Under the pieces are notes generated by a model. It was not told where the DNA came from. It did not search any database and saw only the letters and a program-made list of their open reading frames with translations. Shown here in pieces: positions 1-11,100 of a stretch of DNA of 64,000 nt. Position 1 is the first letter of the stretch. Each line of letters starts with the position of its first letter. Made by a program: the position numbers and the translations under genes. The DNA comes from Actinoallomurus sp963799975. GTDB lineage: Bacteria; Actinomycetota; Actinomycetes; Streptosporangiales; Streptosporangiaceae. Location: assembly GCA_963799975.1 (NCBI GenBank), contig CAWCZF010000002.1, positions 62,001 through 126,000 of the forward strand. The letters are read 5' to 3'.

Positions 1-1
1 G

Positions 2-1105
2 CAGGCACAGGCCGCCGGACGCGATCTGTCGGGCATTCATTCGGTCGCCTCGTTCTTCGTCTCCCGCGTCGACACCGAGGTCGACCGCCGCCTCGATGCG
101 ATCGGCACCCCGCAGGCTCAGGCGCTCAAGGGCAAGGCCGCGATCGCGAATGCCCGCCTGGCCTACCAGGCGCACGAGCAGATGACCGCCCAGCCGCGCT
201 GGCAGGCCCTCGCCGAGGCGGGGGCGCGCCCGCAGCGGCCTTTGTGGGCCTCCACCGGAGTCAAGGACCCGGCCTACCCCGACACGATGTACGTCAGCGA
301 ACTCGTCATCGCGGGCACCGTGAACACCATGCCGGGCGCCACGCTGGCCGCGTTCGCCGAGCACGGCACCCTGCCCGTCCACCCACCGACCGCCGACGAT
401 TATGCCGCGGCAGCGGCCCACCTCGAAGAGCTGGAACACGCCGGCGTCGACTTCGCTGAAGTCACCGACATCCTGGAGAGCGAGGGCCTGGTCAAGTTCG
501 CGGATAGCTGGGAGGAGCTCGGAGCCTCCGTCAGACACGAAATGCGCTCCGAAGCCGACGGCAAGCCCGCAGACGGCGGATCTGCGGACGACGGTTCCAG
601 CAACGCAAACCTGCGGGCGATCTACCTCAACGACCACCTCGCCGGCGCGACCGCCGGCCTGGAGCTCTTCCGGCGAGCCGCGAGAACGCAGAAAGGCGAA
701 GAGGACAAGGGCAACACGACCCTGGCCGAACTGGCCAGGCAGGTCGCGGAGGACCGTGACTCACTGACGCAAGTCATGACCGATCTGGGAGTGTCCATCG
801 ACCGTTCAAAGGTCGTCCTTGGCTGGCTCGCGGAGAAGGCAGGCCGCCTCAAGCCCAACGGCCATCTCTTCTCCCGCTCCCCGCTGAGCGACGTCGTAGA
901 AGTGGAGGCAATGCTCTTGGGCGTCCACGGCAAGGCAGCATGCTGGCGCACCCTTCGTACCCTGTCCGAGACCGACCAGCGCCTCGACATCGAACACCTG
1001 GACACCCTGCTGGAACGCGCCGAACGCCAGAGCGCGATCCTCGAAGAGTTGCGTCTCAAGGCGGTCACCCGAGCCCTGGGTCCCCCGCTTCCCCACACCG
1101 GCTGA
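2..1105 (+). CDS. tal: Transaldolase (5' end outside window) fused to an extra C-terminal domain
   Basis: The frame is open from the window edge. The visible N-terminal part reads VASFFVSRVDTEVD, then RPLWASTGVKDPAYPDT and NTMPGATLAAF, which are conserved blocks of actinobacterial transaldolase of the pentose phosphate pathway. The Schiff-base lysine would lie before base 1. After the normal end of transaldolase (about base 590, a Gly/Ala/Asp-rich linker) the same frame continues for about 165 residues, beginning ANLRAIYLNDHLAGATAG and containing GWLAEKAGRLKPNG. From memory this domain usually occurs as a stand-alone small actinobacterial protein of unknown function with a helical, possibly ferritin-like fold. 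The transaldolase assignment is firm; the role of the tail is unknown. Confidence 0.85.
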   Translation, partial: QAQAAGRDLSGIHSVASFFVSRVDTEVDRRLDAIGTPQAQALKGKAAIANARLAYQAHEQMTAQPRWQALAEAGARPQRPLWASTGVKDPAYPDTMYVSELVIAGTVNTMPGATLAAFAEHGTLPVHPPTADDYAAAAAHLEELEHAGVDFAEVTDILESEGLVKFADSWEELGASVRHEMRSEADGKPADGGSADDGSSNANLRAIYLNDHLAGATAGLELFRRAARTQKGEEDKGNTTLAELARQVAEDRDSLTQVMTDLGVSIDRSKVVLGWLAEKAGRLKPNGHLFSRSPLSDVVEVEAMLLGVHGKAACWRTLRTLSETDQRLDIEHLDTLLERAERQSAILEELRLKAVTRALGPPLPHTG

Positions 1106-1402
1106 GCCCGGCCGGAGGCGCACCACCGCGAAACGATGACGGCACGTACTGCGTGTCGGCAAGGATCTGGGGCTCGCCCACCGGAGGAATGCACTTCCGA
1201 ACGGAGATGGTGTGACAAGAAGACCGTCGCCGGACAGGTCCGGGACTGACCGTCCGCACGGCCGGGGTGGCGGGCTGGATGACCGGTGGCGGGTGGTTGG
1301 CAGTCCTGATTGCGGTGTGTCATTGCATGGAACGGTCTGTTTATGGAGTCGCGCGTGGGTAGGGCCGTCCAGAGACGTAGGAGAGATATCGACGGAGGAA
1401 CC
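1106..1402. other. Intergenic region upstream of catalase
   Basis: No gene is visible. The stretch must hold the catalase promoter. A GGGAC-TGACC-GTCC sequence near 1251-1264 resembles the 14-bp DevR-type box seen elsewhere in the window, but its spacer is one base too long, so I do not call it a site. Confidence 0.4.
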
Positions 1403-3493
1403 ATGGCAGGCGATGACAGGACCGACAAGGACCGGCAGCTCGACGCGGATCGGGTCGACTCCGACGACACCGTCCTGACCACCGACCAGGGGGTTTCGAT
1501 CGCGGAGACGGACAACTCACTCCGCGCGGGCGAGCGCGGGCCGACGCTCATGGAGGACTTTCACTTCCGCGAGAAGATCACGCATTTCGACCACGAACGG
1601 ATTCCGGAGCGGGTCGTGCACGCCCGCGGGGCGGGCGCGTACGGCTACTTCGAGCCGTATGAGAACGGGCTCGCCGGGGTGACGGCGGCGGAGTTCCTGA
1701 CCACACCCGGGGTGCGGACGCCGGTCTTCGTGCGGTTCTCCACTGTCGCCGGTTCGCGCGGGTCGGCCGACACGGTACGGGACGTACGCGGGTTCGCGAC
1801 CAAGTTCTACACCCCGCAGGGCAATTTCGACCTGGTCGGCAACAACATGCCGGTCTTCTTCATCCAGGACGGCATCAAGTTTCCCGACTTCGTCCACGCG
1901 GTGAAGCCAGAGCCGCACCGGGAGATCCCGCAGGCGTCCTCGGCGCATGACACGCTGTGGGACTTCGTGCAGCTCCAGCCCGAGACGACGCACATGATGA
2001 TGTGGCTGATGTCGGACCGTGCGCTGCCGCGCAGCTACCGGATGATGCAGGGCTTCGGCGTGCACACGTTCCGGTTCGTCAACGGCGATGGCGTGGGCAC
2101 CTTCGTGAAGTTCCACTGGAAACCCACGCTCGGCACCCACTCGCTGGTCTGGGACGAGACACAGAAGATCGCTGGAAAGGACCCCGACTTCAACCGCCGC
2201 GACCTGTGGGACGCCATCGAGGGCGGTGACTTCCCCGAGTGGGAGCTGGGCGTTCAGCTGGTGACCGAAGCCGACGAGCACAAGTTCGACTTCGACCTCC
2301 TGGACGCCACCAAGATCATCCCGGAAGAAGAGGTCCCCGTAGAGCCGGTCGGCCGCATGGTCCTGGACCGCAACCCGGACAACTTCTTCGCCGAAACCGA
2401 ACAGGTCGCCTTTCACACCGCGAACGTGGTCCCCGGGATCGACTTCACCAATGATCCGCTTCTGCAGGCGCGGCTGTTCTCCTACCTCGACACGCAGTTG
2501 ATCCGGCTGGGCGGTCCCAACTTCGCTCAGCTTCCCATCAACCGGCCGGTGAACGAGGTACGCAACCACCACCGCGACGGCTACCACCAGGCCACGGTGC
2601 ACCGCGGCAAGGCCGCCTACCACCCCAACACCGTCGGCGGCGGCTGCCCGGCCCTGGCACCGGACGGCTATGTCCACTATCAGGAACGCGTCGACGGCAA
2701 CAAGATCCGCAAGCGCAGTGAAAGCTTCGCCGACCACTACTCCCAGGCGGCCCTGTTCTGGAACAGCATGGCCGACTGGGAAAAGGAACACATCGTTGCC
2801 GCCTTCCGGTTCGAGCTCGGCAAGGTCGGCCAACTGGACATCCGCGAAGGCGTCCTGCGCAACCTTGCGAACGTCGACCATGAACTGGCGACCCGTGTCG
2901 CCGCGGGAGTCGGGGTCGCGCCACCGGCGAAGCCGGCCACCGGCGCCAGCGACCGGCGGTCCCCGGCGCTCAGCCAGGACAACGCCCCCAAGGACAGCGT
3001 CGCCACTCGCCAGATCGCGATTCTCGCCGCTGACGGCGTCGAGGCCGATCACATCCGCCCGGTCACCGAGGCCCTGACCGAGGCCGGCGCGAAATGGGAG
3101 GTGCTGGCCGCCGTCGACGGCTCCGTCCGGGCGGCGTCCGGGGACGACGTACCGGTGACGCGGGCGCTGACCACGGTCGCCTCGGTCCTGTACGACGCCG
3201 TGGTGATACCTGGAGGAGAACAGAGCGTCCAACGCCTGGCCGGCGACGGAGACGCCGTCCACTTCATCAGCGAGGCGTTCAAACACGGCAAGGCGATCGG
3301 AGCGCTGGGAGAGGGGCTCTCCCTCCTCGAGACGGCCAGGATCACCGCCGTACGGCACAGCGACGAGGACGCCGTGTCCGACCAGGGCGTGGTGACCGCC
3401 GGCGCGGCGACCGATGAGTTCATCGACGCGCTGATCAAGGCCATCGCGGCCCACCGTCACCCCGAACGGGACCTCGGCCCGATTCCGGCCTGA
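1403..3493 (+). CDS. katE: Large-subunit (clade 2) catalase
   Basis: This predicted 696-residue monofunctional haem catalase converts hydrogen peroxide to water and oxygen in the cytoplasm. The catalytic histidine lies in RVVHARGAGAYGYFE (about residue 73), the conserved asparagine in LVGNNMPVFFIQD, and the proximal haem tyrosine in LFSYLDTQLIRLGGPNF. The C-terminal ~150 residues (QIAILAADGVEADHI, VVIPGGEQS) form the DJ-1/PfpI-like domain that distinguishes large-subunit catalases. I chose the ATG at 1403 because GGAGG lies 5 bases upstream; an upstream in-frame ATG at 1310 lacks a ribosome site. It stands as a single gene between transaldolase and an alcohol dehydrogenase. Confidence 0.95.
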   Translation: MAGDDRTDKDRQLDADRVDSDDTVLTTDQGVSIAETDNSLRAGERGPTLMEDFHFREKITHFDHERIPERVVHARGAGAYGYFEPYENGLAGVTAAEFLTTPGVRTPVFVRFSTVAGSRGSADTVRDVRGFATKFYTPQGNFDLVGNNMPVFFIQDGIKFPDFVHAVKPEPHREIPQASSAHDTLWDFVQLQPETTHMMMWLMSDRALPRSYRMMQGFGVHTFRFVNGDGVGTFVKFHWKPTLGTHSLVWDETQKIAGKDPDFNRRDLWDAIEGGDFPEWELGVQLVTEADEHKFDFDLLDATKIIPEEEVPVEPVGRMVLDRNPDNFFAETEQVAFHTANVVPGIDFTNDPLLQARLFSYLDTQLIRLGGPNFAQLPINRPVNEVRNHHRDGYHQATVHRGKAAYHPNTVGGGCPALAPDGYVHYQERVDGNKIRKRSESFADHYSQAALFWNSMADWEKEHIVAAFRFELGKVGQLDIREGVLRNLANVDHELATRVAAGVGVAPPAKPATGASDRRSPALSQDNAPKDSVATRQIAILAADGVEADHIRPVTEALTEAGAKWEVLAAVDGSVRAASGDDVPVTRALTTVASVLYDAVVIPGGEQSVQRLAGDGDAVHFISEAFKHGKAIGALGEGLSLLETARITAVRHSDEDAVSDQGVVTAGAATDEFIDALIKAIAAHRHPERDLGPIPA

Positions 3494-3623
3494 CAAAGGC
3501 TCCGGTGCCGCCGTAGGTCCGGCCTTGTGGCCATCCCGTGGACGTTCGCAGACCTACGACGAGGTGTAGTCAACCAGATCGGCCAGGACGGGTTCGAGGT
3601 CCTGATGACGTGGAGGAGTGACG

Positions 3624-4805
<1,182 letters not shown>

Positions 4806-4825
4806 CCCCCTCGGGCGGGAGGGGG

Positions 4826-5682
4826 CAGACGAACCGGAACGTACTGATCTGCGGATGGCCGCCCTCGCTCAGCTTCTGGAGCGCGGGATCTCGGTACGGG
4901 CGATGACGCGCGTTCCCGAGTCGGCCCGCCTTCCCGAGGCCGCCGAGGTGGTGCGCGGCGACCTAGCCGATCCGGACGGCCTGGAGACATGCCTGGACGG
5001 TGTGGACGCGGTCTTCCTCATGTGGCCTTTCCACGACGCCCGGCCCATGACGGCGATCCTGGAGGCGATCAAGCGGCACGCCCGGCGTGTGGTGCTGCTG
5101 TCATCGGGCGCCGTGCAGGACGGGCTCGCCCCTGAGCAGCACACCGAACCCGTGGGCCGTTCGCACGCCGAGGTCGAGCACCGCCTCCGGCACTCAGGCC
5201 TGGCATGGACCGTCCTGCGGCCGAGCACCTTCGCTGCCAACGCGCTGTGGTGGGCCGACCAGATCCGTAGCGGTGACACGGTCGCCGGGCCGTACGGTGC
5301 GGTACGGATGGCGATGTTGCACGAGGCTGACATCGCCGCTGTCGCGGTGGCCGCGCTCACCGAGGACGGGCACGACCAGAAGTGTTACCAGCTGAACGGG
5401 CCCGAGCTGCTGACCCAGACCGAGCAAGTCCACATCATCGGCCAAGCCCTCGGCCGGCCGCTGCGGTGGCAGGAACTTTCCCGCGAACAGGCCAGGCGGC
5501 GGCTACTGGACAGCGAGTCATTCCCCGACTCCTTCGTGGACGTCCTGCTCGACGGCTACGCCAACATGCTCGACGCTCCCGCACCGGCCCTCACCCGGAC
5601 CGTGGAGACGGTGACGGGCACTCCGGCGCGCGCCTTCCACCAGTGGGCACTCGACCACGCTGAACAGTTCTCCCGGCAGTAG
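4826..5682 (+). pseudogene. NmrA-like NAD(P)-binding protein with damaged N-terminus
   Basis: From the ATG at 4855 the frame reads ALAQLLERGISVRAMTR and VDAVFLMWPF, typical of atypical SDR/NmrA-family proteins, and continues to a plausible C-terminus. The GxxGxxG dinucleotide-binding loop that should precede ALAQLLERG is absent. Just upstream, in another frame, the first strand (NVLI) is readable after a good ribosome site, but the start triplet reads CAG where a lost T would restore ATG. I infer a small deletion at 4846-4856 that removed the cofactor loop and shifted the frame. A truncated product from 4855 could be made but should not bind NAD(P) normally. A sequencing error is possible but would not explain both lesions. 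Confidence 0.6.
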
Positions 5683-5877
5683 GCGTCGAGCTTGATCAGC
5701 TTCTCCTGCTCGGCGGGGTCGTTGTTGGCCAGCACGCCGTTGTTGGTGGGCCAGTTGGCACGGCGTCAGGCCATCTTGAATCCGAAGAGGACGACCTACT
5801 CGGCGAAGCGGTTCATCGGACGGCGGTCCGACGAGCGTCCAGTGAGCTGACCGCGGTCACCTTCGATGTGGTGCCGG
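5683..5877. other. Degenerate sequence between remnants
   Basis: No intact gene. On the minus strand about 25 codons near 5685-5760 (NGVLANNDPAEQEKLIK) look protein-like but are interrupted by stops. I cannot assign them. Confidence 0.35.
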
Positions 5878-6347
5878 GGCGCACCGCCTGGTTACATCGG
5901 CTGGGAGGAGGGCGGCCAGTTCACCGAGGCGGTCCGCCGCAAGCCGTACTCCCGTGGTGCTGTTCGACAAAATCGAGAAGGCACACTCGGACGTGTTCAA
6001 CACGCTGCTACAGCGACGACAGCCGCCTCACCGACGCGCAGGGACGTACGGTCGACTTCCGCAACACAATTCTGATCATGACCTCCAATATCGGCTCGGA
6101 ACTGCTGTTGGAGGGCATGACCTCCCAGCGCGGGATCGAGCCGGACAACCGGGAGGGGGTCCTGCGCGCGTTGCAGACGCACTTCCGGCCCGAGTTCCTC
6201 AACCGGGTGGACGACATCGTGCTGTTCAAGCCCCTGACGCGAGCCGAGCTCGAACAGATCGTGAACTTGATGTTCGACGACCTGCGTGAACGCCTGGCCG
6301 AGCAGCGCATGACGCTGGAGGTCAGCCCGGAAACGCGGGGAAGTTGA
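5878..6347 (+). pseudogene. clpB: ClpB (Hsp100) fragment with two frameshifts
   Basis: Three consecutive frames together spell part of the second AAA+ domain of ClpB: GAPPGYIGWEEGGQFTEAVR (5878-5952), then VVLFDKIEKAHSDVFNTLLQ (about 5951-6013), then LTDAQGRTVDFRNTILIMTS through FRPEFLNRVDDIVLFKPL (about 6021-6332). The usual Walker B aspartate-glutamate pair reads DK. The start, the first AAA+ domain and the C-terminal tail are missing. It runs directly into an unrelated RHS scrap, so this is a dead remnant rather than a working chaperone. Confidence 0.85.
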
Positions 6348-6413
6348 AGTAGGCCAGCGATGTGCCGTTGCGTTGGGTGAGGCGGTTGAGAGCGTCGTAG
6401 TCGTAGGTGGTGG
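6325..6413 (-). pseudogene. RHS/YD-repeat protein scrap
   Basis: On the minus strand about 30 codons read TYDYDALNRLTQRNGTSLAY, a canonical YD-repeat of RHS/toxin-type surface proteins. There is no start, no neighbouring repeats and no C-terminal toxin. It abuts the clpB remnant, which suggests deletion or recombination debris. Confidence 0.65.
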
Positions 6414-6847
6414 TTCGGCGACCTGCCGGTCTCTGTGGGAGAACGGCGGCGCATGAGGGCGCGTACCCACGGCGCCATCCGCCCAGCGGCTCGGCTGCTG
6501 ACGACCCGCGAGTGGTTTCGGCACATCCGGCTGCACGCGCTGGAGGCGCTGCGCGTGCGGGACAGCCCGGCATCCACGACGGCGCGCATACCCCGGGCCG
6601 TCAGGCTCGACTCCGCCACTCGGGGCGAACACGACCCTGGACGGCCCGGTCTCGCGTGGTCGCGTACGTCGAGGAGAAAGGCCAGCGCGAGGTCGGCGTC
6701 GAGGTGCCGCTCGCAGCACTCTTCGAGGACGACGTCCGCGCTCAGGTCGGGGTCGCGCCGGAGCCGCGGGAGGAGCAGCCTCGTGGTGACCATCTTGACC
6801 CGCCGGGCCGTCGCCCTTCACGGATGACACAGCCGACACGTCGGCCG
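6414..6847. other. Unassigned region, possible remnants
   Basis: Long frames exist on both strands, but none resembles a family I know. The minus strand around 6650-6793 (DPDLSADVVLEECCERHLD) has protein-like composition and could be another decayed gene. No promoter or repeat is evident. Confidence 0.3.
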
Positions 6848-7474
6848 TCACAGGGCGTTCTGCGCCTTCCGCCTCCGCCGGAGGAAGAGCACCGCGCCGG
6901 CCGCGAGTATGGCGCCGGCGCCCGCGATCGTGCTCCAGCGAACCCAGCCGGGTATCAGGCCGGAGTTCTTGGACCCCTCGGCCGCGGTTTTCCGCAGTAG
7001 GTCCAGGTGGCTGGCACAGACGATCGGCCGCTCGCCCGTCTTGGCCGAGGCGCAGGCGACCGCCGCCAGCCGCTGCGTCCGCGCTGCGAGCCGTCCCACC
7101 TCCACGGTCACGCTGAACCGGTCCGTGCGTCCGGTCGGCAGCGCCCTGTTCCAGGTGATCCGGTCGCCGGTGAGCGCGCCTTTCGGGGCCGAGGAGATCA
7201 GCTTGAGGCCGGGTACCAGGGTCTGCGTCAACAGCAGCTCGGGTGTCTTCGTGGTACCCGTGTTGGTGACCTTCGTGACGTAGGTCAGCCGGTCTCCCGT
7301 CCGCACGCTGGTGTGGCCGTTGTCGATGCCGATGCGCAGCGCCGGTGGCCGCTTGGGCTTCGTGGCGGTGTCCGCCGTGGCGTGCCCGTAGGGCACCACC
7401 ACGAACGCGACGGCAAGCACCGCACGGTAGAACCGACGATGCCGGCCGGTCACATGAATTCGCCGAAAATCCAT
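6848..7474 (-). CDS. Secreted membrane-anchored DUF11-domain protein
   Basis: This 208-residue protein has an N-terminal signal peptide (hydrophobic VLAVAFVVVPYGHATA), a single DUF11-type beta domain (VRTGDRLTYVTKVTNTG, ITWNRALPTGRTDRFSVTV), and a C-terminal transmembrane helix (IAGAGAILAAGAVLFL) followed by RRRRK. It should sit outside the cell, anchored by its C-terminus, with no sortase motif. GGAG precedes the ATG by about 5 bases. It is the last gene of the minus-strand surface cluster and carries one copy of the domain repeated fifteen times in the giant neighbour. A structural or adhesion role is inferred. Confidence 0.75.
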   Translation of the reverse strand: MDFRRIHVTGRHRRFYRAVLAVAFVVVPYGHATADTATKPKRPPALRIGIDNGHTSVRTGDRLTYVTKVTNTGTTKTPELLLTQTLVPGLKLISSAPKGALTGDRITWNRALPTGRTDRFSVTVEVGRLAARTQRLAAVACASAKTGERPIVCASHLDLLRKTAAEGSKNSGLIPGWVRWSTIAGAGAILAAGAVLFLRRRRKAQNAL

Positions 7475-7589
7475 AAAACTCCATACCCTTGACGGCAGCG
7501 GAACAGATCCTGCGCACAGAGTAGGGGCCGGCAGGCTTTTCTGCCGACCCTACTCGCGACACGCGGCGGCCTCTTTAACAAATAGGGTG

Positions 7590-8138
7590 CTACAGAGTCG
7601 TCGCGACGTAGTTGAGTGTGCCGGTGTAGGTGTCCGGACGGACGAATGGAATGGTGATGCGGTAATCGTTCGTGATGGTGTCGCCGCCAGGCGCGGACGC
7701 CGAGGCTTTGGTGGCGACGACGAGCGGCGTGGGATAGGTCAGGTGGGCATAGGCGCCCCCCTGGGCAGGCCCGTTGACCTCGAGGTCGTTGGCCGGGATG
7801 ACGTCGGGGTTACCCGGGATGGCTCCGATGAGGTTGGCCGCGGCCGGGACGACGGAGACGTTGTAACCCGCGAAGTTGTTGGTCGTGACGGTCATGGTGA
7901 CCGGATTGGCACCGGTGGTCGGTGTACTGCCGGACACGCCGGTGAGGGTGAACGCGGGAGTGAGGTCCGTCAGCGTGATGGCTCCGGTGACCACGACGTT
8001 GACGGTGGTGCTCCCCGAGGCGGTGTCGGCCAGCGCCGGCACAGCGTGGTAACCGACCGCCGAGACGGCGGTGGCCGCACCGACGAACGCCAGGCCGATG
8101 CTCGCCGCGCGCGACTTTCGGGTTGATGCCATATCCAT
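7590..8138 (-). CDS. Small secreted protein with a WxL-like C-terminal domain
   Basis: This 182-residue exported protein has a signal peptide ending near ALADTASG. The rest is one beta domain: ITLTDLTPAFTLTGV, VTMTVTTNNFAGYNVSV, NDYRITIPFV and a terminal GTLNYVAT. The last 126 residues of the giant protein just upstream repeat this pattern almost element for element, so the two are paralogous domains. In arrangement they resemble Firmicutes WxL domains, which bind peptidoglycan non-covalently, except that tyrosine (YNV and NYVA) occupies the positions where WxL has tryptophan. The WxL relationship is my inference from pattern and context. It is transcribed with the giant gene. Confidence 0.7.
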   Translation of the reverse strand: MDMASTRKSRAASIGLAFVGAATAVSAVGYHAVPALADTASGSTTVNVVVTGAITLTDLTPAFTLTGVSGSTPTTGANPVTMTVTTNNFAGYNVSVVPAAANLIGAIPGNPDVIPANDLEVNGPAQGGAYAHLTYPTPLVVATKASASAPGGDTITNDYRITIPFVRPDTYTGTLNYVATTL

Positions 8139-8174
8139 ATCCCCTTAGTGAAGTGTCCTGCTCCTGATCGACCG

Positions 8175-11100
8175 CTATTGAGCGGTGGCTATGTAATCGA
8201 GGGTTCCGGAATATCGGCCGGTGGGGACAAAGGGGATATTGACCTGATAGTCGTTGCTGAGGGGGTCGCCGTTCAGCGCCGAGGGTGTCGTCTGGGTATG
8301 GGTGGTGACAGGGGCGGCCGCGGAAAGAGGATGGAAGACACTGGTGCCGGTCTCGCGCACCCCCAGGTCGCCGACCGGGATGCCGGCACCGGTCGCGGGT
8401 GAGGTGAGGGTGGGTGTGGCGGCCTGGACGGTGACGTTGTAGCCACTGGGGTCGTTGGTGACGACGGTCATCGTCACGGCGCCGTTCTGGCCCGCCGTCG
8501 TGTGCGGGATGCCGGTGAGGGTGAACGCGCTGGTGAGGTTGGACAGGGTGATGCTCTGTGCGGTGACGGCGATGGTGGTGGTGCAGTCGGGGTGGGTGCC
8601 GCCGCTGGGGCAGGTGCTGCCGACGGTGGGTGAGACCGCGGTGTTGGTGAGGCTGTGGTCGCCCGTTCCAGGGTTGACGGTGGTGACGGAGTAGGTGATG
8701 GTCGCGGTCGCCGCGAGGGCGAGGTCGCCGGTCCAGGACAGGGTGGGTGCCGCGTAGGTGACGCTGCCGGACGTGGCGGAAGCGTTGTTGTCGTAGGTGG
8801 CGTCGTCGATGACTCCGGCCAAGGAGTCGGTGAGGGTGGCCGCGGTATAGGGCGTCTGGCCGGTGTTGGCGATGGTGATCGTGTAGTGGACGGTGCCGCC
8901 CGCGACGATCTCGGGGGTGTCGGCGGTCTTGGTGATGGTCAGTTGCGGGACCACGACGATGACCTGGGCCGTGCAGGCGGGGTCGGTGCCGCCGGTGGGG
9001 CAGTTGTTGCCCAGTTCGGCCGAGGTGACGGTGTTGACCATGACTTTGTCGGCCAGGTCGGGGTTGTTCACCCGGATCGTGTATGTGATGGTCGTGGTGT
9101 CACCGGGATCCAGATCTCCGGTCCAGGTCAGGACCGGGCTGGTGTAGGACACGCTGCCGGAGGTGGCCGTGGCGTCGTTGCCGTAGACGGAGTCGGGCAG
9201 CACCCCGGCCAGTGAGTCGGTGACGGTTGCCGCCGTGTACGCGGTCGGCCCGGTGTCGGTGATCGTCAACGTGTAGGTGACGATGCCGCCGGGGGTGATG
9301 GTGGCGGTGTCGGCGGACTTGGTGATCGCCAGTTGCGGAATCTGGATCGTGACGGTCGTGGTACACGCCGGATCCGACCCGCCGACCGGGCAGTTGTTTC
9401 CGGGGGTGGTGGACGTGATGGAGCTGGTCATGGTGGGTCCGCCGGTGGGCGGGTTGTTGACGGTCACCGAGGCGGTGAGCGTCGCGGAGGCCCCGACGGC
9501 CAGGTCACCGGTCCAGGTGACGGACCCGTCGACGTTGAAGTTCAGACTCCCGGTGGTGGTGGTGGCGTCGTTGTTGTAGGTCGCGTTGTCCAGCGCCCCG
9601 GCGAGGGCGAAGGTGAAGTTCGCCCCGGTGTAGGGGGTCTGGCCGGTGTTGGTGACGACGACCGTGTAGCGGACGATCCCGGTCGGGACCGTGGTGGAGG
9701 CGTCAGCGGCCGAGGTGATGGCCAGGACCGAAGCCCGGACCGTGGTCGTGCAGCGGGGGTCGGTACCGCCGGTGGGGCAGTTGCTGCCCGCGGTGGCGGA
9801 GGTGAGTGCGTTCGTGAGGGTCTTGTTGCCGGTGTCGGGCTGGTGGACGGTCACCGAGTAGGTGATGGTCGCACTCGCGCCGGGGTTCAGGGCGCCGGTC
9901 CAGGTCAGGTTCGGGCTGGTGTAGGAGACGGTGCCGGTGGTGACGGAGGCGTTGTTGTCGTAGGTGGCGTCGTCGATCACGCCGGTGAGTGCGTCGGTGA
10001 AGGTCGCGGCGGCGTACGCCGTCTGGCCGGTGTTGGTAGCGGTGATCGTGTAGTGCACGGTCGCGCCGGGCGTGGTGGTCGCGGCATCACTGGTCTTGCT
10101 GAGGGTGAGGGCGGGAGTGAGGATGGCGACGTCGACGGTGCAGGCGGCGCTGCCGCCCGCAGGACCGCACGTGCTGCCGGTGGCGGTGGAGGAGACGGTG
10201 TTGGCCAGAACTTTCCCGCCGGTGGCGGGGTTGGCGACGGTGACCGAGTAGGTGATGGTCACGGTCGCGCCGATCGCGACGTCACCGGTCCAGGTCAAGG
10301 TGGGTGCGGTGTAGGAGAGGGTGCCGCTGCCGGCGGCGGCGTCGTTGTTGTAAGTGGCCTCGTCGATCACGCCGCCCAGCGGGTCGGTGACCGAGATGCC
10401 GGTGTAGGTGGTCTGGCCGGTGTTGTGGACGGTGATCGTGTAGCCGACCGTGCCGCCCGGGACCGTGGCGGGGGTGTTCGCGGTCTTGGTGATGGTCAGC
10501 GCCGGGATCAGCACGTCGACGGTGTTGGTGCAGGCCGGGTTGGCGCTGCCGGTCGGGCAGGTACTGCCGGGCGCATCGGAGTTGACCATGGTCACGATGT
10601 GGTGGTCGCCGGTGTCGGGGTTGTTGACGGTGAAAGAGGAGGTCACGGTGACCGTCTGCCCCGGGGTGATGGTCCCGGTCCAGGTCAGCCCGGTCGCACC
10701 GACCGACAAAGTCCCGGAGGAGGCGGCGTCGTCCCCGTTCGGAGTGGCGTCGTCGAGCAGACCCGGCCCGGAGAAGGAGACGCTGATCCCGTCGTAGGTC
10801 GTCTGGCCGGTGTTGGTGAAGGTCCCGGTCAGGTGCACCACCCCACCCGGGGTGGTGGTGGAGACGTCGGAGCTGTTGTTGATCGTCAATGCCGAAACCG
10901 TCACGGTGGCGGTGCAGCGCGGGTCGGAGCCGGCGGCCGGGCAGTTCCCGCCCGAAGAGGTGGAGGTGAGGGTGTTGACGAGTTGGTCATCACCGGTCTT
11001 TGTGGCGTGCACGGTGACCGAGTAGGTGACCGTGACCGATCCGGCGGCGGGCACGTTGCCGGTCCAGGTGATGTTCGGCGCGGTGTAGCCGGCGGTTCCG

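Noticed and set aside
1251..1264. DevR-type box ahead of catalase
   Set aside because: GGGACTGACCGTCC has a five-base spacer rather than four, and the distance from the start is large. It is probably chance.
1517..3496. Minus-strand 659-codon frame opposite catalase
   Set aside because: It is the antisense shadow of katE; the composition is unlike real proteins and there is no ribosome site.
5685..5760. Tn3-type transposase remnant on the minus strand
   Set aside because: The phrase DPAEQEKLIK is only vaguely similar and the flanking order does not fit the Tn3 transposase. Left unassigned.
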